Origin: Aliiruegeria lutimaris
GTDB lineage: Bacteria > Pseudomonadota > Alphaproteobacteria > Rhodobacterales > Rhodobacteraceae
Reading direction: 5' to 3'
NCBI RefSeq assembly: GCF_900099935.1
Contig: NZ_FNEK01000056.1
Span: 1-33,250 of the forward strand
Length of the DNA: 33,250 bases
The position numbers and the translations under genes were made by a program. Position 1 is the first letter of the stretch. The number at the start of each line of letters is the position of its first letter. The notes under the pieces were generated by a model. The model was not told the DNA's origin and searched no databases. It saw only the letters and a list, made by a program, of their open reading frames with translations. Positions 13,056 to 21,931 of the stretch are shown here, piece by piece.

Positions 13056-16000
13056 TGAACTCTGCGCGGCCAGATCATTCCACTCTCCATGCCGGCCGAG
13101 CGCATAACGCCGAGGCTTCGGTGGGCCTCGGAACACCTTTGCCGCAGCCTGCCGGGCGTTGGGCCAGCGTCGGTGTTCGTCGTAACCTGATGCTCCTCTG
13201 CATGACACTCGCCCTGATTGTCTGCACGCTTTCAGGTGCGACCGCGCAAAGCAGAGAAGACAGAGGATACGTGACACGTCTTCTGGAAGATCTTCTCAGC
13301 ATCGAAGGGAGCGAGGTTCTCATTGAGGGCATGTCAGGCGTAACACGCGGCCCGGTCACGGTGGCGCGGGTGAGCGCGTCCGATCATCTCGGCGAGTGGC
13401 TTGTGATCCGGAACTTGGTTATCGACTGGAACCGCACCGGCCTGATCAGTCGAAACGTGATCTTCCGACAGGTCAGCGCCGAGCACGTGACGCTTCGAAG
13501 GTGGGCCAGCGCAGAAGACGAAAGCCTGATCCCTGCTGAAGCACGCGGGTTCTCACTGCCTCAACTTCCGGTCTCCTTTCGGATTGACGAACTCGATATG
13601 CCTTCCGTCACCGTTTCCGGACCTGCCTTCGATGTGCCAGCACTCATGGAAGTCGGTGGGAGTGTGAACCTGACGAGAAATCGAGGTTCGGCTGAAATCG
13701 TTGCGACGAGGGTTGACGGCCGGGAGGACTTTCTCGAACTTCAATTGAACTACGACAGTAGCAAGGACACCATCGACTTCGAGACCAGGGTGCGCGAATC
13801 GCCCGGTGGTGCGGCGTCCCGGTTATTGAAGCTACCGGGTTACCCGTCCATCAACCTCCGGATCACTGGTGATGGGAGCTATGACGATTTTTCCGCCGAG
13901 TTGGAGCTTCAGACCAACAGTGTGGAACGTCTCGAAGGCAGTTTCACATCTCGCGGCGATGCAGCAGGCAACCAATCGTTTTCGCTTGGTGTTGGTGGAG
14001 ATGTGCGTGCCCTCTTCGAGCCAGGTGTCAGGGGTTTCTTCGGACCGGACGGCGAGATCACAGCCAGCGCGATACGTCGTGCCGACTCATCTTTCGAACT
14101 CTCCGAGTTCAGGCTTTCAACAGCAGAGATGACTATTTCCGGGTCCGCCGATGTCGGCGCGGATAATATCCCCAACGCTTTCCAGCTTCGCGGAGAAATT
14201 GCGGGCAGTGACGGAAACAGTGTGACGCTGCCTTTTTCTGGCGATCCATTGTCTGTCCGGAGTGCATTCATCACTGCAGGCTTTGACTCCGACATCAGCG
14301 AGAGGTGGAGTGTCAAAGGGAGCGTGAATGGGTTCGCGCGCGTCGATACGAGGCTCGAAAGGGTCTCCATCGATGGGAGCGGTCTGATCTCGGACAATCC
14401 GGGGGCGCTCAGTGCAAGTTTTTCGGGCGCCACAGTTTTTTCGGGGTTGGATGTTCCAGACAATCCGCTTTCCCGACTTCTCGGGTCAGACTTCCGGGCG
14501 GAGGGCTCGGTCCAATGGGAAGAGGGCGAGCCCGTCTTGATCGAAGGGCTCGGGCTGGATGCGGCCAATGCGCGGATCGAAATTAACGGCGAGGTCAGGG
14601 CGGAAGACCGCAGCCTGAAGGTGTCGGGCAAAGCGTCCGGGAACATTGTCGATCTCTCGGTTATGGACTGGCCGGATCCATTTGATGTCAGCGGGGCTGC
14701 GATTCTTTCGGTATCTGGGGACGTCGATGTTATCGGGGGAGATTTCGAGTCCGATGTCGCGTTTGAGTTCAGCGAATTGCGGACCGGCGTCGAGAGTGCC
14801 GACAGGCTCCTGGGGTCTGATGTAGCGCTTTCGACCGCCCTGCATCGCGACGTAGACGGCAGCGAAATCCACGGCGCGGTCCTTGAGGCCAAAGCTCTGA
14901 GCGTGAAGGCTGACGGTCGTCTTGGCGATGCGCGTGGGCGCCTGGCGCTGGACGCCACACTTGATGATCTTGCCCTTCTTGCCCCTTCCTTTCCGGGAGC
15001 GGTGAGCCTCTCTGCCCGTCTCAAGGAAACCGCCGAAGACATCTGGGATACCTCGCTTGTCATGGAAGGACCGGGTGGCCTGTCGGCTGCACTGAAGGGC
15101 GCGCTCCAGGAACAGGCGTCTCGTCTGGACGTCCAGGGCTATTTTCCGGGAATTTTGTCCCTACCGGCCCCCTTCAATACGGGCATTTCCGTGGAAGGTG
15201 TCGCGGGGCAGGATTCCGTCGGTTGGGAAATTGATCTTGAATCCAGGGGGCCCGGTGCCATACGCGCGGCGCTCGATGCGCGGCTCCCGGCATCCGGTCA
15301 TAAACCTTCCTTCTCGCTGCGCGGTGACATGCCGTTGCAGATGGTAAATGACGTCATCGTCCCCAACGCCATCGACGGCACCGCAAGATTTTCGTTTCAA
15401 ACCAGCGCCCCCTTTTCTGTCGAGGAGCTGTCGGGTGACGTCACGATAGAGGGGGCAAGCCTGTCGGTTGTCGGCATCACGGAAGGATTCAAGGCCATCG
15501 ATTTTGTCGCGCGCTTGAATGACGGGCTGATCCGGATCGAAGGCAATGCTGCAGGGAGTTCTGGCGGGCGCGTCCTTTGGACCGGGACGACGGAACTCAA
15601 AGAACGTTTCCCGACAGTGTTGAGCGGCGACCTGCAATCTTTCCGAATCGAGAAACCCGGAATCTTCAGCAGTCAGATTGACGGCAGCCTTGTCTTTTCC
15701 GGCGATACCCAAAGCGGAATGCGTCTGGGCGGCGGAGTGACTGTCGGCGACACGATCGTGCATCTGTCCTCCAGGCTCATCCCGGCGGCCCCCCCGATTC
15801 CCACCATCCGCCATGTCAATGAACCAGCAAATGTCCGGCTCACACGGGCAAGGGCCGGGGTCAAATCAGCTGACCAGAACACGAGCGATGGACCGGCGAT
15901 CGACCTCGACGTGGCAGTGTCTGTACCGGGCACCGTGCGGGTAGTAGGTGGGTCGATTTCGGCAATTCTGGGTGGTGAGATTGTTGTTCAGGGCGACACG

Positions 16001-16612
16001 ACCGATATCCGTCCGACGGGAAAAATCGGCCTGCTGGACGGCAAAATGAGCCTTCTTGGTCGGCGGCTCGACCTGACGTCCGGCAATCTCTGGCTGCAAG
16101 GCGGGTTGTCGCCATGGATCGAGCTGGTAGCCCGAGGCGAAAGGAGGGACATCACGCTTGAAACCATCCTGTCTGGCCCCGTCAACGGCCTGAATGTCAA
16201 CTTCATCGGATGGTCCCAGTATCCGAGCGAAACGGAACCTCACCGTTTCAATCGATATCCGCCGGATGAAGCTGTTTCTCGGTTCTTTCTTGGAAACCCG
16301 GTCAACGGTGTCAGCGCGCTTCAGGCTGCGCAGATACTGTTCGGCGCGACCTCTGCCGCATCAGGCAGTCTGAACGACCCATTCGGCCTTCGGTTGCAAG
16401 GAGGGGCAGTTTCGGCCGAACCGGAGGGCAGCGCACCGCGAAAGGCTCCGAGGCCGGCCCGTCGCGATGTTCTTCTCAGGGTCGATTCCGATAGCGCGGG
16501 TGACTCTGAGGTCGTGATCGAACTGGAACTCAACAACGATCTGTCCATTGTCGGGAGATCTCGTTCAGGCGGTGACAGCGCCTTCGGTTTTTTCTTCACG
16601 CGCGATTACTGA
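13055..16612 (+). CDS. tamB: TamB-family (AsmA-like) inter-membrane bridge protein
   Basis: An 1185-residue protein anchored in the inner membrane by one N-terminal helix (about 42-64). A long periplasmic body of repeated beta-strand blocks follows, the beta-taco/groove fold of AsmA-like proteins. The C-terminal TamB domain is clear: GKIGLLDGKMSLLGRRLDLTSG, LQGGLSPWIELVA, then DEAVSRFFLGNPVNGVSALQAAQIL and a final FFFTRDY. TamB proteins carry phospholipid between the membranes and/or assist outer-membrane protein assembly with TamA. Usually tamA lies just before tamB; here marC does, and the nearest Omp85-type barrel is the POTRA-less protein at 18691 on the other strand. Start is the ATG overlapping the marC stop; a TTG three bases earlier is in frame. 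Confidence 0.92.
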   Translation: MNSARPDHSTLHAGRAHNAEASVGLGTPLPQPAGRWASVGVRRNLMLLCMTLALIVCTLSGATAQSREDRGYVTRLLEDLLSIEGSEVLIEGMSGVTRGPVTVARVSASDHLGEWLVIRNLVIDWNRTGLISRNVIFRQVSAEHVTLRRWASAEDESLIPAEARGFSLPQLPVSFRIDELDMPSVTVSGPAFDVPALMEVGGSVNLTRNRGSAEIVATRVDGREDFLELQLNYDSSKDTIDFETRVRESPGGAASRLLKLPGYPSINLRITGDGSYDDFSAELELQTNSVERLEGSFTSRGDAAGNQSFSLGVGGDVRALFEPGVRGFFGPDGEITASAIRRADSSFELSEFRLSTAEMTISGSADVGADNIPNAFQLRGEIAGSDGNSVTLPFSGDPLSVRSAFITAGFDSDISERWSVKGSVNGFARVDTRLERVSIDGSGLISDNPGALSASFSGATVFSGLDVPDNPLSRLLGSDFRAEGSVQWEEGEPVLIEGLGLDAANARIEINGEVRAEDRSLKVSGKASGNIVDLSVMDWPDPFDVSGAAILSVSGDVDVIGGDFESDVAFEFSELRTGVESADRLLGSDVALSTALHRDVDGSEIHGAVLEAKALSVKADGRLGDARGRLALDATLDDLALLAPSFPGAVSLSARLKETAEDIWDTSLVMEGPGGLSAALKGALQEQASRLDVQGYFPGILSLPAPFNTGISVEGVAGQDSVGWEIDLESRGPGAIRAALDARLPASGHKPSFSLRGDMPLQMVNDVIVPNAIDGTARFSFQTSAPFSVEELSGDVTIEGASLSVVGITEGFKAIDFVARLNDGLIRIEGNAAGSSGGRVLWTGTTELKERFPTVLSGDLQSFRIEKPGIFSSQIDGSLVFSGDTQSGMRLGGGVTVGDTIVHLSSRLIPAAPPIPTIRHVNEPANVRLTRARAGVKSADQNTSDGPAIDLDVAVSVPGTVRVVGGSISAILGGEIVVQGDTTDIRPTGKIGLLDGKMSLLGRRLDLTSGNLWLQGGLSPWIELVARGERRDITLETILSGPVNGLNVNFIGWSQYPSETEPHRFNRYPPDEAVSRFFLGNPVNGVSALQAAQILFGATSAASGSLNDPFGLRLQGGAVSAEPEGSAPRKAPRPARRDVLLRVDSDSAGDSEVVIELELNNDLSIVGRSRSGGDSAFGFFFTRDY

Positions 16613-17392
16613 AACCGGCCTTGCCTCTCGGGTGCGGCCCGATTGTGACTTGTTTTCGCAAATGAACCCCGTGTCTCAAGACACGCGGATGAACCATCGA
16701 ATTGAGGAGCCCCTTGGACGAAGGAGAAAATCTCCGAAACCAACGCGGACATTCGTTGAGGATACAACCAACGTCAGCACCGGGCCGTTCACGTCATTGC
16801 CGATGCGATCCATTGGGCGGGCGATCCTTACTCCTCCGCGTCCGCTTTGAGTCGTTCTGACTCGATGTGGCCGGTCGAAGTTCTGAGCATCCTGCCATCG
16901 TTTGCTTGAAGCAATGAGGCTCCCCGAAGAGGCCGGCCACGGCACATGTGACCGTCTTGGGCCGCGATTCCCCTTGTTCCACATAGTGGACTCGTCAAAC
17001 GTTGAGGTGGTGTTGATGTAAAACGCGACATCAAAAACTGAATCGGCCGAGGCCGACTTCAAGTCTTTGATATCGTGTAGGGTTTCTGGTTGCGGGGGCT
17101 CGCAACCAGCGTTGCCGAACTCAATTGGCGTGCCGTCTTCATCCCACTCATAGACTGACATGATCGTCGAAAGCGGACATTGGAATCTACGTTGCGACGG
17201 ACGGGAGAGAACCGCCATCTAAGGCCATTCCGCATCCGCAACATCTAACAGAAAGGGCGGTTTGCCGACCTTTTCGGCGACTGCGCGCTTGGCCGCTTGT
17301 GTAGACGCATGCAGACATCCAGATTTCAACGTATCGTCACTCAAGGCCGATTTGTGCTCGAAAGATCGATGGTTAGCCAGTCCACTTGCTTG
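16613..17392. other. 780-bp stretch without a convincing gene
   Basis: This lies between the convergent ends of tamB and the second MFS gene. The longest minus-strand frame (17218-16676) starts plausibly with MSVYEWDEDGTPIEFGN after an internal ATG at about 17161, but its second half is of low-complexity, arginine-rich, frame-artefact character, and I know no family like it. Base composition is lower in GC than either neighbour. It may hold a decayed gene or an inserted fragment. No terminator with a clear T-run, tRNA or repeat is visible. Confidence 0.4.
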
Positions 17393-18691
17393 TTATCCAC
17401 TCTGTACTGAATGGACGCGCTTTTCACTTGCAAGGGTTTCAACACTGGTCGCGGTCGCTGGCGCAATGACAGCTTGTTCGGCCGATGGGACGGGCGCTCG
17501 TTGGCGGATTCGCCATGCAGCAAAGATGCTGAAGCCGAAGAGAAGCGAGAACATCGCCCAGTCCATGAGCGCATCTCCGAACAGGACAGAAATCACGGCC
17601 ACCAGGACCGGCCCAATGACTCCCCCAAAGGTATAGACAAACAACAGGGTGATGGCCGTAGACGGCACGTATACCGGATCTGTCCGGTCCATCGCATGGG
17701 CCATCAGGATCGCGTAGAGCGGCAGTAGCGTCCCCCCCAGCACAATCGAGATGCCGGTCGCAGCAAGCCGCACACCTATCCCTGGCTCTCCCTGCAAGGC
17801 AGACCCGTCCCCGGTAACAAAAAGTGCGATCAACAGCAGGGCTGCCGAAGCTACCAACGAGATGGCAACGATCAGGATCCGACGATCCATGTGATCAGAA
17901 ATGAGCCCGAGCGGGTACTGGAACAGAATCCGACCCGCATAGGCCATGGCAATGCTGACAGTGATGGTCGTGGAACTGATCCCGACAGTGGAGGCCTGGA
18001 AAGGCAGTATCGAAAGGAAGACGGTTACGACGATACCCGTGACCAGAGTGCCAACGAAGGCTGTCGGTGAATAGCGGAACACTGGCAGCAAGCGGACGGT
18101 GGCATGGCCTTTCACCGCTGGCTGTTTCACATTCGTCAGCGCAAGCACGACAATGGCGAAGCAGAATGTTGCAGACATCAGCACGAAACCGGCGGCGAGA
18201 TCCTCAGCGACAAAGGCAACAAGGGCTTGCGAGGCGACAGACGCGCCCCCCAGTACAGTCGAATAGACAGCAAGGATTCGCCCCCGGGATTCGGCCGGTG
18301 CGGAGTCGTTGATCCAAGCTTCTCCAACCGAGTAGAGTCCTGCGGTCGCCATCCCGATCACAAACCGGGCGACCACCCAGCTGGCCGCGCTATCGGTGCG
18401 GGACATCAACAGGGCGAACATCGCGCAGAGCGCCGCAGCGGCGGCAAATGCGCGGACATAGCCGACATTTGCCAACGGCTTGTAGGTGTAGAAACATCCC
18501 AACAGGAAACCGAGCGAGTAGCTGGCAGCTACCAGCGAAGCCAGTTCCGCCGATCCGCCCACTGCGGCAATCCGGAGTGCCACCAGGGTTCCAAGCGCCG
18601 CTGTCGCGAGGTGGATCGACCCCATGGACAGGAGCAATGCCTGCAACGAATAGGATTTGCTTTCCAAAACGCTGTTCCTTCCGTCTTGCAT
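17393..18691 (-). CDS. MFS transporter, YcaD-like (paralogue 2)
   Basis: A 432-residue inner-membrane protein with about 12 hydrophobic segments. Marks: AASYSLGFLLGC, EAWINDSAPAESRGRI in the second long loop, and GRILFQYPLGLISDHMDRR in the central loop. These three blocks match, in order and spacing, those of the MFS gene at 9014, so the two are paralogues. Its start ATG shares one base with the stop of the D15 barrel gene before it (TGATG), so it is the last gene of the long minus-strand series. A soluble tail of about 35 residues ends the protein. Substrate unknown; position in the operon suggests export or uptake of the compound handled by the cluster. Confidence 0.9.
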   Translation of the reverse strand: MQDGRNSVLESKSYSLQALLLSMGSIHLATAALGTLVALRIAAVGGSAELASLVAASYSLGFLLGCFYTYKPLANVGYVRAFAAAAALCAMFALLMSRTDSAASWVVARFVIGMATAGLYSVGEAWINDSAPAESRGRILAVYSTVLGGASVASQALVAFVAEDLAAGFVLMSATFCFAIVVLALTNVKQPAVKGHATVRLLPVFRYSPTAFVGTLVTGIVVTVFLSILPFQASTVGISSTTITVSIAMAYAGRILFQYPLGLISDHMDRRILIVAISLVASAALLLIALFVTGDGSALQGEPGIGVRLAATGISIVLGGTLLPLYAILMAHAMDRTDPVYVPSTAITLLFVYTFGGVIGPVLVAVISVLFGDALMDWAMFSLLFGFSIFAAWRIRQRAPVPSAEQAVIAPATATSVETLASEKRVHSVQSG

Positions 18692-19887
18692 CAGAAAGCC
18701 TGCCCCACCCGGAGGTAGGCCGTGGCTTCACCGGCGTCGTTCAGGGTTCCGTCGATGCCAAGGTCGATCGGGAATTTCCGGGTCAGCCGATATCTCAGCC
18801 CCACCCCACCAGCGAAGCGAACCGATCTCTCTTCCTCCTGAAACCGCTCGTTCCATATTCGACCAGCGCCTCCGAAGACCTCGTAGCCGAACCGTTCGCC
18901 CATTCGCCCGCGCCACGATCCCTGCACGGAAACCAACTGGTCACCGATATTTTCGGTGATGGAAAACCCGCGGAAACCGTCGGTTCCCCCGAGCGAGCAT
19001 GACTCGAAATAGGGTGATTTGTCGGAGGCAGAGCAGGCTGTGAAGCGGCCTGCCAGAACAGAATTTGCGCGAACGGGCGCAAAGGCGTCCAACTTCAGGA
19101 TTGCCCTGAGATAATCGCGCGAGGTCGAGAGAACGTCGTGGTGATAGATCTCGAAGGACAGGTTCCGGCCCACCGTCGGATAGAAGTTGTCGTCGCGTGT
19201 ATCGTAATCGACCAGCACACCAACGCTCGCAATTTCCATATTGGCATCTTCGGCAATCTTGCCAGGCAGAACTCGCTCACCGTCGGGCCTAACCGTGGTA
19301 TCCAGGTATCGAAATCCCAGCCCAATGGAGAAGTTGGGGGTGATCCCATATCCCAGCTTCAGGAGACCAAGCGTCCCGTCCTGACGCAGTGGGACGGGAT
19401 TTCTGAAAGCATCGAGGTCATAGTAGGCCTCAACCTTTCCGAGAAAGACCGTCGCCTTCCACCGGTTGGACGCAAAGGCAAGGTCTGCGGCCACGCCGCC
19501 ACCGAGGCTTCCATTCGACGTCTTGAAGGCTCCACCGGCGATGAACGACGATTTCGACTCCTCGTCGGCCTTGAACAGATAGCCAAGCGCAAGGAGCAAC
19601 CCGGTGCCGAAATTGGGGTCGTTGGACGGGATCGGAAGCGCAAGGAAGGAACCGTTCCGGAATCCCAGGCGCTCCGCGCTCTCGTCCGTGAGCGGCACTT
19701 CGTAGGCTTGCCTTTCTCCTTGCATTGACTGTGCCAGTGACACATGCGGTTGCCAGACTGCAGCAATCGCCGCCGCCACCTGGCTCCACAGCTTCCCGGA
19801 AAGGAACGGTTGCCGAGAACCGGCCTGGCAAGGTCGGATTCGGGACGCGCGCCCCGATGCGCAACTCGAGCGATGAAGGTCACTCAT
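18691..19887 (-). CDS. Omp85/D15-type outer-membrane barrel without POTRA domains
   Basis: A 398-residue protein. The start is the ATG that overlaps the stop of the preceding secreted-protein gene (ATGA). It has an unusually long N-terminus of ~35 residues before a signal core (SQVAAAIAAVWQPHVSLAQS, cut about 52). The rest is a single beta-barrel of the BamA/TamA surface-antigen (D15) type. Alternating strands are seen throughout, with VLVDYDTRDDNFYPTVGRN (the 'D.RDn...PtrG' motif), a GGTDGFRGF motif (the conserved xRGF of the inward loop) and a terminal strand ending VGQAF. Full Omp85 proteins carry POTRA domains before the barrel; here fewer than 30 residues intervene. So it is a barrel-only member. 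A role in lipid or protein passage, perhaps with an envelope bridge such as TamB, is inference. Confidence 0.87.
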   Translation of the reverse strand: MSDLHRSSCASGRASRIRPCQAGSRQPFLSGKLWSQVAAAIAAVWQPHVSLAQSMQGERQAYEVPLTDESAERLGFRNGSFLALPIPSNDPNFGTGLLLALGYLFKADEESKSSFIAGGAFKTSNGSLGGGVAADLAFASNRWKATVFLGKVEAYYDLDAFRNPVPLRQDGTLGLLKLGYGITPNFSIGLGFRYLDTTVRPDGERVLPGKIAEDANMEIASVGVLVDYDTRDDNFYPTVGRNLSFEIYHHDVLSTSRDYLRAILKLDAFAPVRANSVLAGRFTACSASDKSPYFESCSLGGTDGFRGFSITENIGDQLVSVQGSWRGRMGERFGYEVFGGAGRIWNERFQEEERSVRFAGGVGLRYRLTRKFPIDLGIDGTLNDAGEATAYLRVGQAF

Positions 19888-20210
19888 TCGATCACGACAA
19901 CGAAGTACTGGCCGTCGACCTCCTGATAGTAGGTCCCCCCGCATTTGTGCAGCTGCACGCCTTCGACAATGACGGTCGAACACTCGCTCGACAGGGTCGC
20001 GACGGAATTGCCTGTCCGACGGATCTTGCGAAATTCTGTCCGACGCTTGACCCCGGCAACGCTTCCCGGTGTGAGTGGACGCCCGATTTCGGCTTCCGCG
20101 GTCGAAATCGCACGGTTTCCGGACCATTGCGACGGCAGCGGATCAAGGGCGACCCCCAGGGCAAAGGTGGATGCGACAACAATCAGGCGGGTCGGCGGAG
20201 ACATCAGCAT
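19884..20210 (-). CDS. Small secreted protein of unknown function
   Basis: About 108 residues from the ATG at 20210: a signal peptide (RLIVVASTFALGVALD), then a mature part with RPLTPGSVAGVKRRTEFRK, two cysteines flanking a strand-rich stretch (SSECSTVIVEGVQLHKCGGT), and a tail YYQEVDGQYFVVVIE. This layout (Arg-rich linker, two Cys, GGTYYQ..., VVV end) recurs in small periplasmic proteins of alphaproteobacteria with no known function. The two cysteines may form a disulfide. Its stop overlaps the start of the D15 barrel gene (ATGA), so the two are coupled and may act together. A second in-frame ATG lies two codons on; an AAGGA site stands 10 bases before the first. Confidence 0.7.
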   Translation of the reverse strand: MLMSPPTRLIVVASTFALGVALDPLPSQWSGNRAISTAEAEIGRPLTPGSVAGVKRRTEFRKIRRTGNSVATLSSECSTVIVEGVQLHKCGGTYYQEVDGQYFVVVIE

Positions 20211-20318
20211 GGCGAAACGATCCTTCGATTGGGCGCGGAACAATGACTTCAGGCCTCGGGAGGACGGGGCGACGATGCAGCTGGAAGGGACCCCTTCCCC
20301 GCGGCAAGGCCGGTGTCA

Positions 20319-20783
20319 TCATGGTTTCACGTCATCAAACGGGTTGATTGTCTCGCGGAAGATCCGCCAGGACCCGTCTGGCTGGCGCCGGAAGATCGTC
20401 AGGAAGTTTCCCTCGCGGGCGAGGTCTGTTCCTTGAAGGTTCAAGACCATAGAGTAGCTGCCCCGCGACCAGGCCCAATCCCCCATAATGATCTCCTCGT
20501 CGGAACGGATCTCGAAATCGGATGCGTCGATTGCCACGAACGCCTTGCGGGCGATTTCCGCCAACCGGTCCTTGTCGCGTGGCGGCCGTTCCAACGGCAC
20601 CTGGATGCCGTCCTCGTCCCAGAGCGCAAGCCAGCCTTCGGCGTCGCCGGCCATGCGGGTGTCTTCGTACCTGTCCCAGATTTCCAGTATCTCGGCCCGG
20701 TCCGACGCTTCATCGGCGAAGGCAGGCGACGAGAGCACCATGCTTAGAACCATAGCGGAACACGCGAGTATTCCCGTTTTCAT
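20319..20783 (-). CDS. Exported SnoaL-like/DUF4440-type protein
   Basis: A 154-residue protein with a signal peptide (MKTGILACSAMVLSMVLSS, cut at about AFA/DE). A compact cone-shaped alpha+beta domain follows: RAEILEIWDRYEDTRMAGDA, WLALWDEDGIQV, SRGSYSM, FLTIFRRQPDGSWRIFRE. The order 'helix - W...D.G - strands - G.W.i.rd..n' is that of SnoaL-like/NTF2 proteins, which bind small molecules or act as isomerases or cyclases. The ATG at 20783 is preferred over one six bases earlier because GAAAGGG stands seven bases before it. It lies 68 bases after the outer-membrane barrel gene in the same series. Ligand unknown; a periplasmic one is likely given the signal peptide. Confidence 0.85.
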   Translation of the reverse strand: MKTGILACSAMVLSMVLSSPAFADEASDRAEILEIWDRYEDTRMAGDAEGWLALWDEDGIQVPLERPPRDKDRLAEIARKAFVAIDASDFEIRSDEEIIMGDWAWSRGSYSMVLNLQGTDLAREGNFLTIFRRQPDGSWRIFRETINPFDDVKP

Positions 20784-20851
20784 GTCCATACCCTTTCGGT
20801 CATGACAGTCGATCTTCGGATATCCGTTTCGAGCGATGTCGTCGGTCCGGC

Positions 20852-21931
20852 TCAGAACCGATATGTTGCCGACAGCACAACCCGCTCGTCCCCGCCGCCA
20901 TTTCGGTTGTACTCGGCCTGCACAGCGGTGCCGTTCCGGAAGCCCATGTTCAGACCAAATATCGCGGAATACTTGTGCACGTTCTCCTGCCGGACCCTGT
21001 AGCGGATATTCAGGGCGTCCCCGTCGTCAAAGGCATCCTCGAGGCTGTAGACACCTTCAATCACCGTATCCACATCGAGATAGGAGGCCCCGGCATAGGG
21101 GGAGACCATGTGGCCGTTGCCGAATTCGAACCGCCGTCCAAGTCGCAGCCCCGCCGTGGTCGATTTGATATCCGTCTCGGAGTTCGATGACACCGTGATC
21201 GTGTGCGAGGCGTTCAACGAACCCCACCACGCGCCAATGCCATAGACTGCGATCGCACCGACAGTCGTGGTGACCGCATCGATACTGGCCGTGAAGTCGA
21301 GCGTGATATCATCGGGCAACCCGGCGCCGGGCGGCAGCGGGCCGATATCGGCAAGATCGAGCATCACGTCGAGATCGACCTCTCCATCAAGCTTGCCGAC
21401 CGCGGCGAACAGGTTGAGAAACGGCAGCACCCAGAGATCGGCCTTGAGCTGCTTTGACCTTGTGTAGCTGCGCACGTTATCGAAGGAAACAAACGGCGTC
21501 TCCTTGAGGTCGTCCTTCGATGGATCGCTCCCCTTGGCAAGCGTGACAGCGAGGTTGGACAGGTGTTGTTCCTGGATGTTGTTCACACCCAGCAGCGTCA
21601 CGCCAACCGGCAGCGGCAGGGCATAGCCGCGGTTGATCGTCTTCTCGCCGAGCAAGGGGAATACGCGGTCATAGGGTATGGGTTCCTCGGGCGGCGACGG
21701 CGAGGACGGGTTGCGCAGTTGCAGCCCCTCCGGCAGGCGCAGCAACACACCCAGTTGGGGAAGAATACCCGACGGCGTGCCCTCGGCCTCTGTGAAACGC
21801 GGCGCGAAGGTGAGGTCCTCCACCTCCGCCGCCGACTGTGTTTCCTGCGCCAGAGACGGGAAGCCCGTGACCAGCGCAAGAGCCACGACGGCGGCACCAG
21901 AGTGCAGTGACGGTTCGGTCATCTCTCTCAT
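20852..21931 (-). CDS. Outer-membrane beta-barrel protein
   Basis: A 359-residue exported protein with a signal peptide (cut about residue 28, SLA/QE). A proline-rich linker follows (NPSSPSPPEEPIPYDRV, about 76-92). The remainder alternates short amphipathic strands and loops and ends VVLSATYRF, with the C-terminal Phe required for barrel assembly. It resembles large porin-like or 'autotransporter-like' outer-membrane proteins but I cannot name a family. Its ATG overlaps the stop of the RND pump gene (ATGA), so it is made with the pump. In that position a TolC-like duct is usual, but this is not a TolC: there are no long helical hairpins. Confidence 0.75.
   Translation of the reverse strand: MREMTEPSLHSGAAVVALALVTGFPSLAQETQSAAEVEDLTFAPRFTEAEGTPSGILPQLGVLLRLPEGLQLRNPSSPSPPEEPIPYDRVFPLLGEKTINRGYALPLPVGVTLLGVNNIQEQHLSNLAVTLAKGSDPSKDDLKETPFVSFDNVRSYTRSKQLKADLWVLPFLNLFAAVGKLDGEVDLDVMLDLADIGPLPPGAGLPDDITLDFTASIDAVTTTVGAIAVYGIGAWWGSLNASHTITVSSNSETDIKSTTAGLRLGRRFEFGNGHMVSPYAGASYLDVDTVIEGVYSLEDAFDDGDALNIRYRVRQENVHKYSAIFGLNMGFRNGTAVQAEYNRNGGGDERVVLSATYRF

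Noticed and set aside
13909-15063. Minus-strand open frame of 384 codons inside tamB
   Set aside because: Ser/Pro/Ala-rich antisense frame without motifs; tamB on the other strand has a convincing C-terminal domain.
16676-17218. Minus-strand frame of 180 codons as a gene
   Set aside because: The second half is Arg/Ser-rich without structure-like pattern, no homologous family is known to me, and no good ribosome site precedes it. Recorded as a possible decayed gene only.
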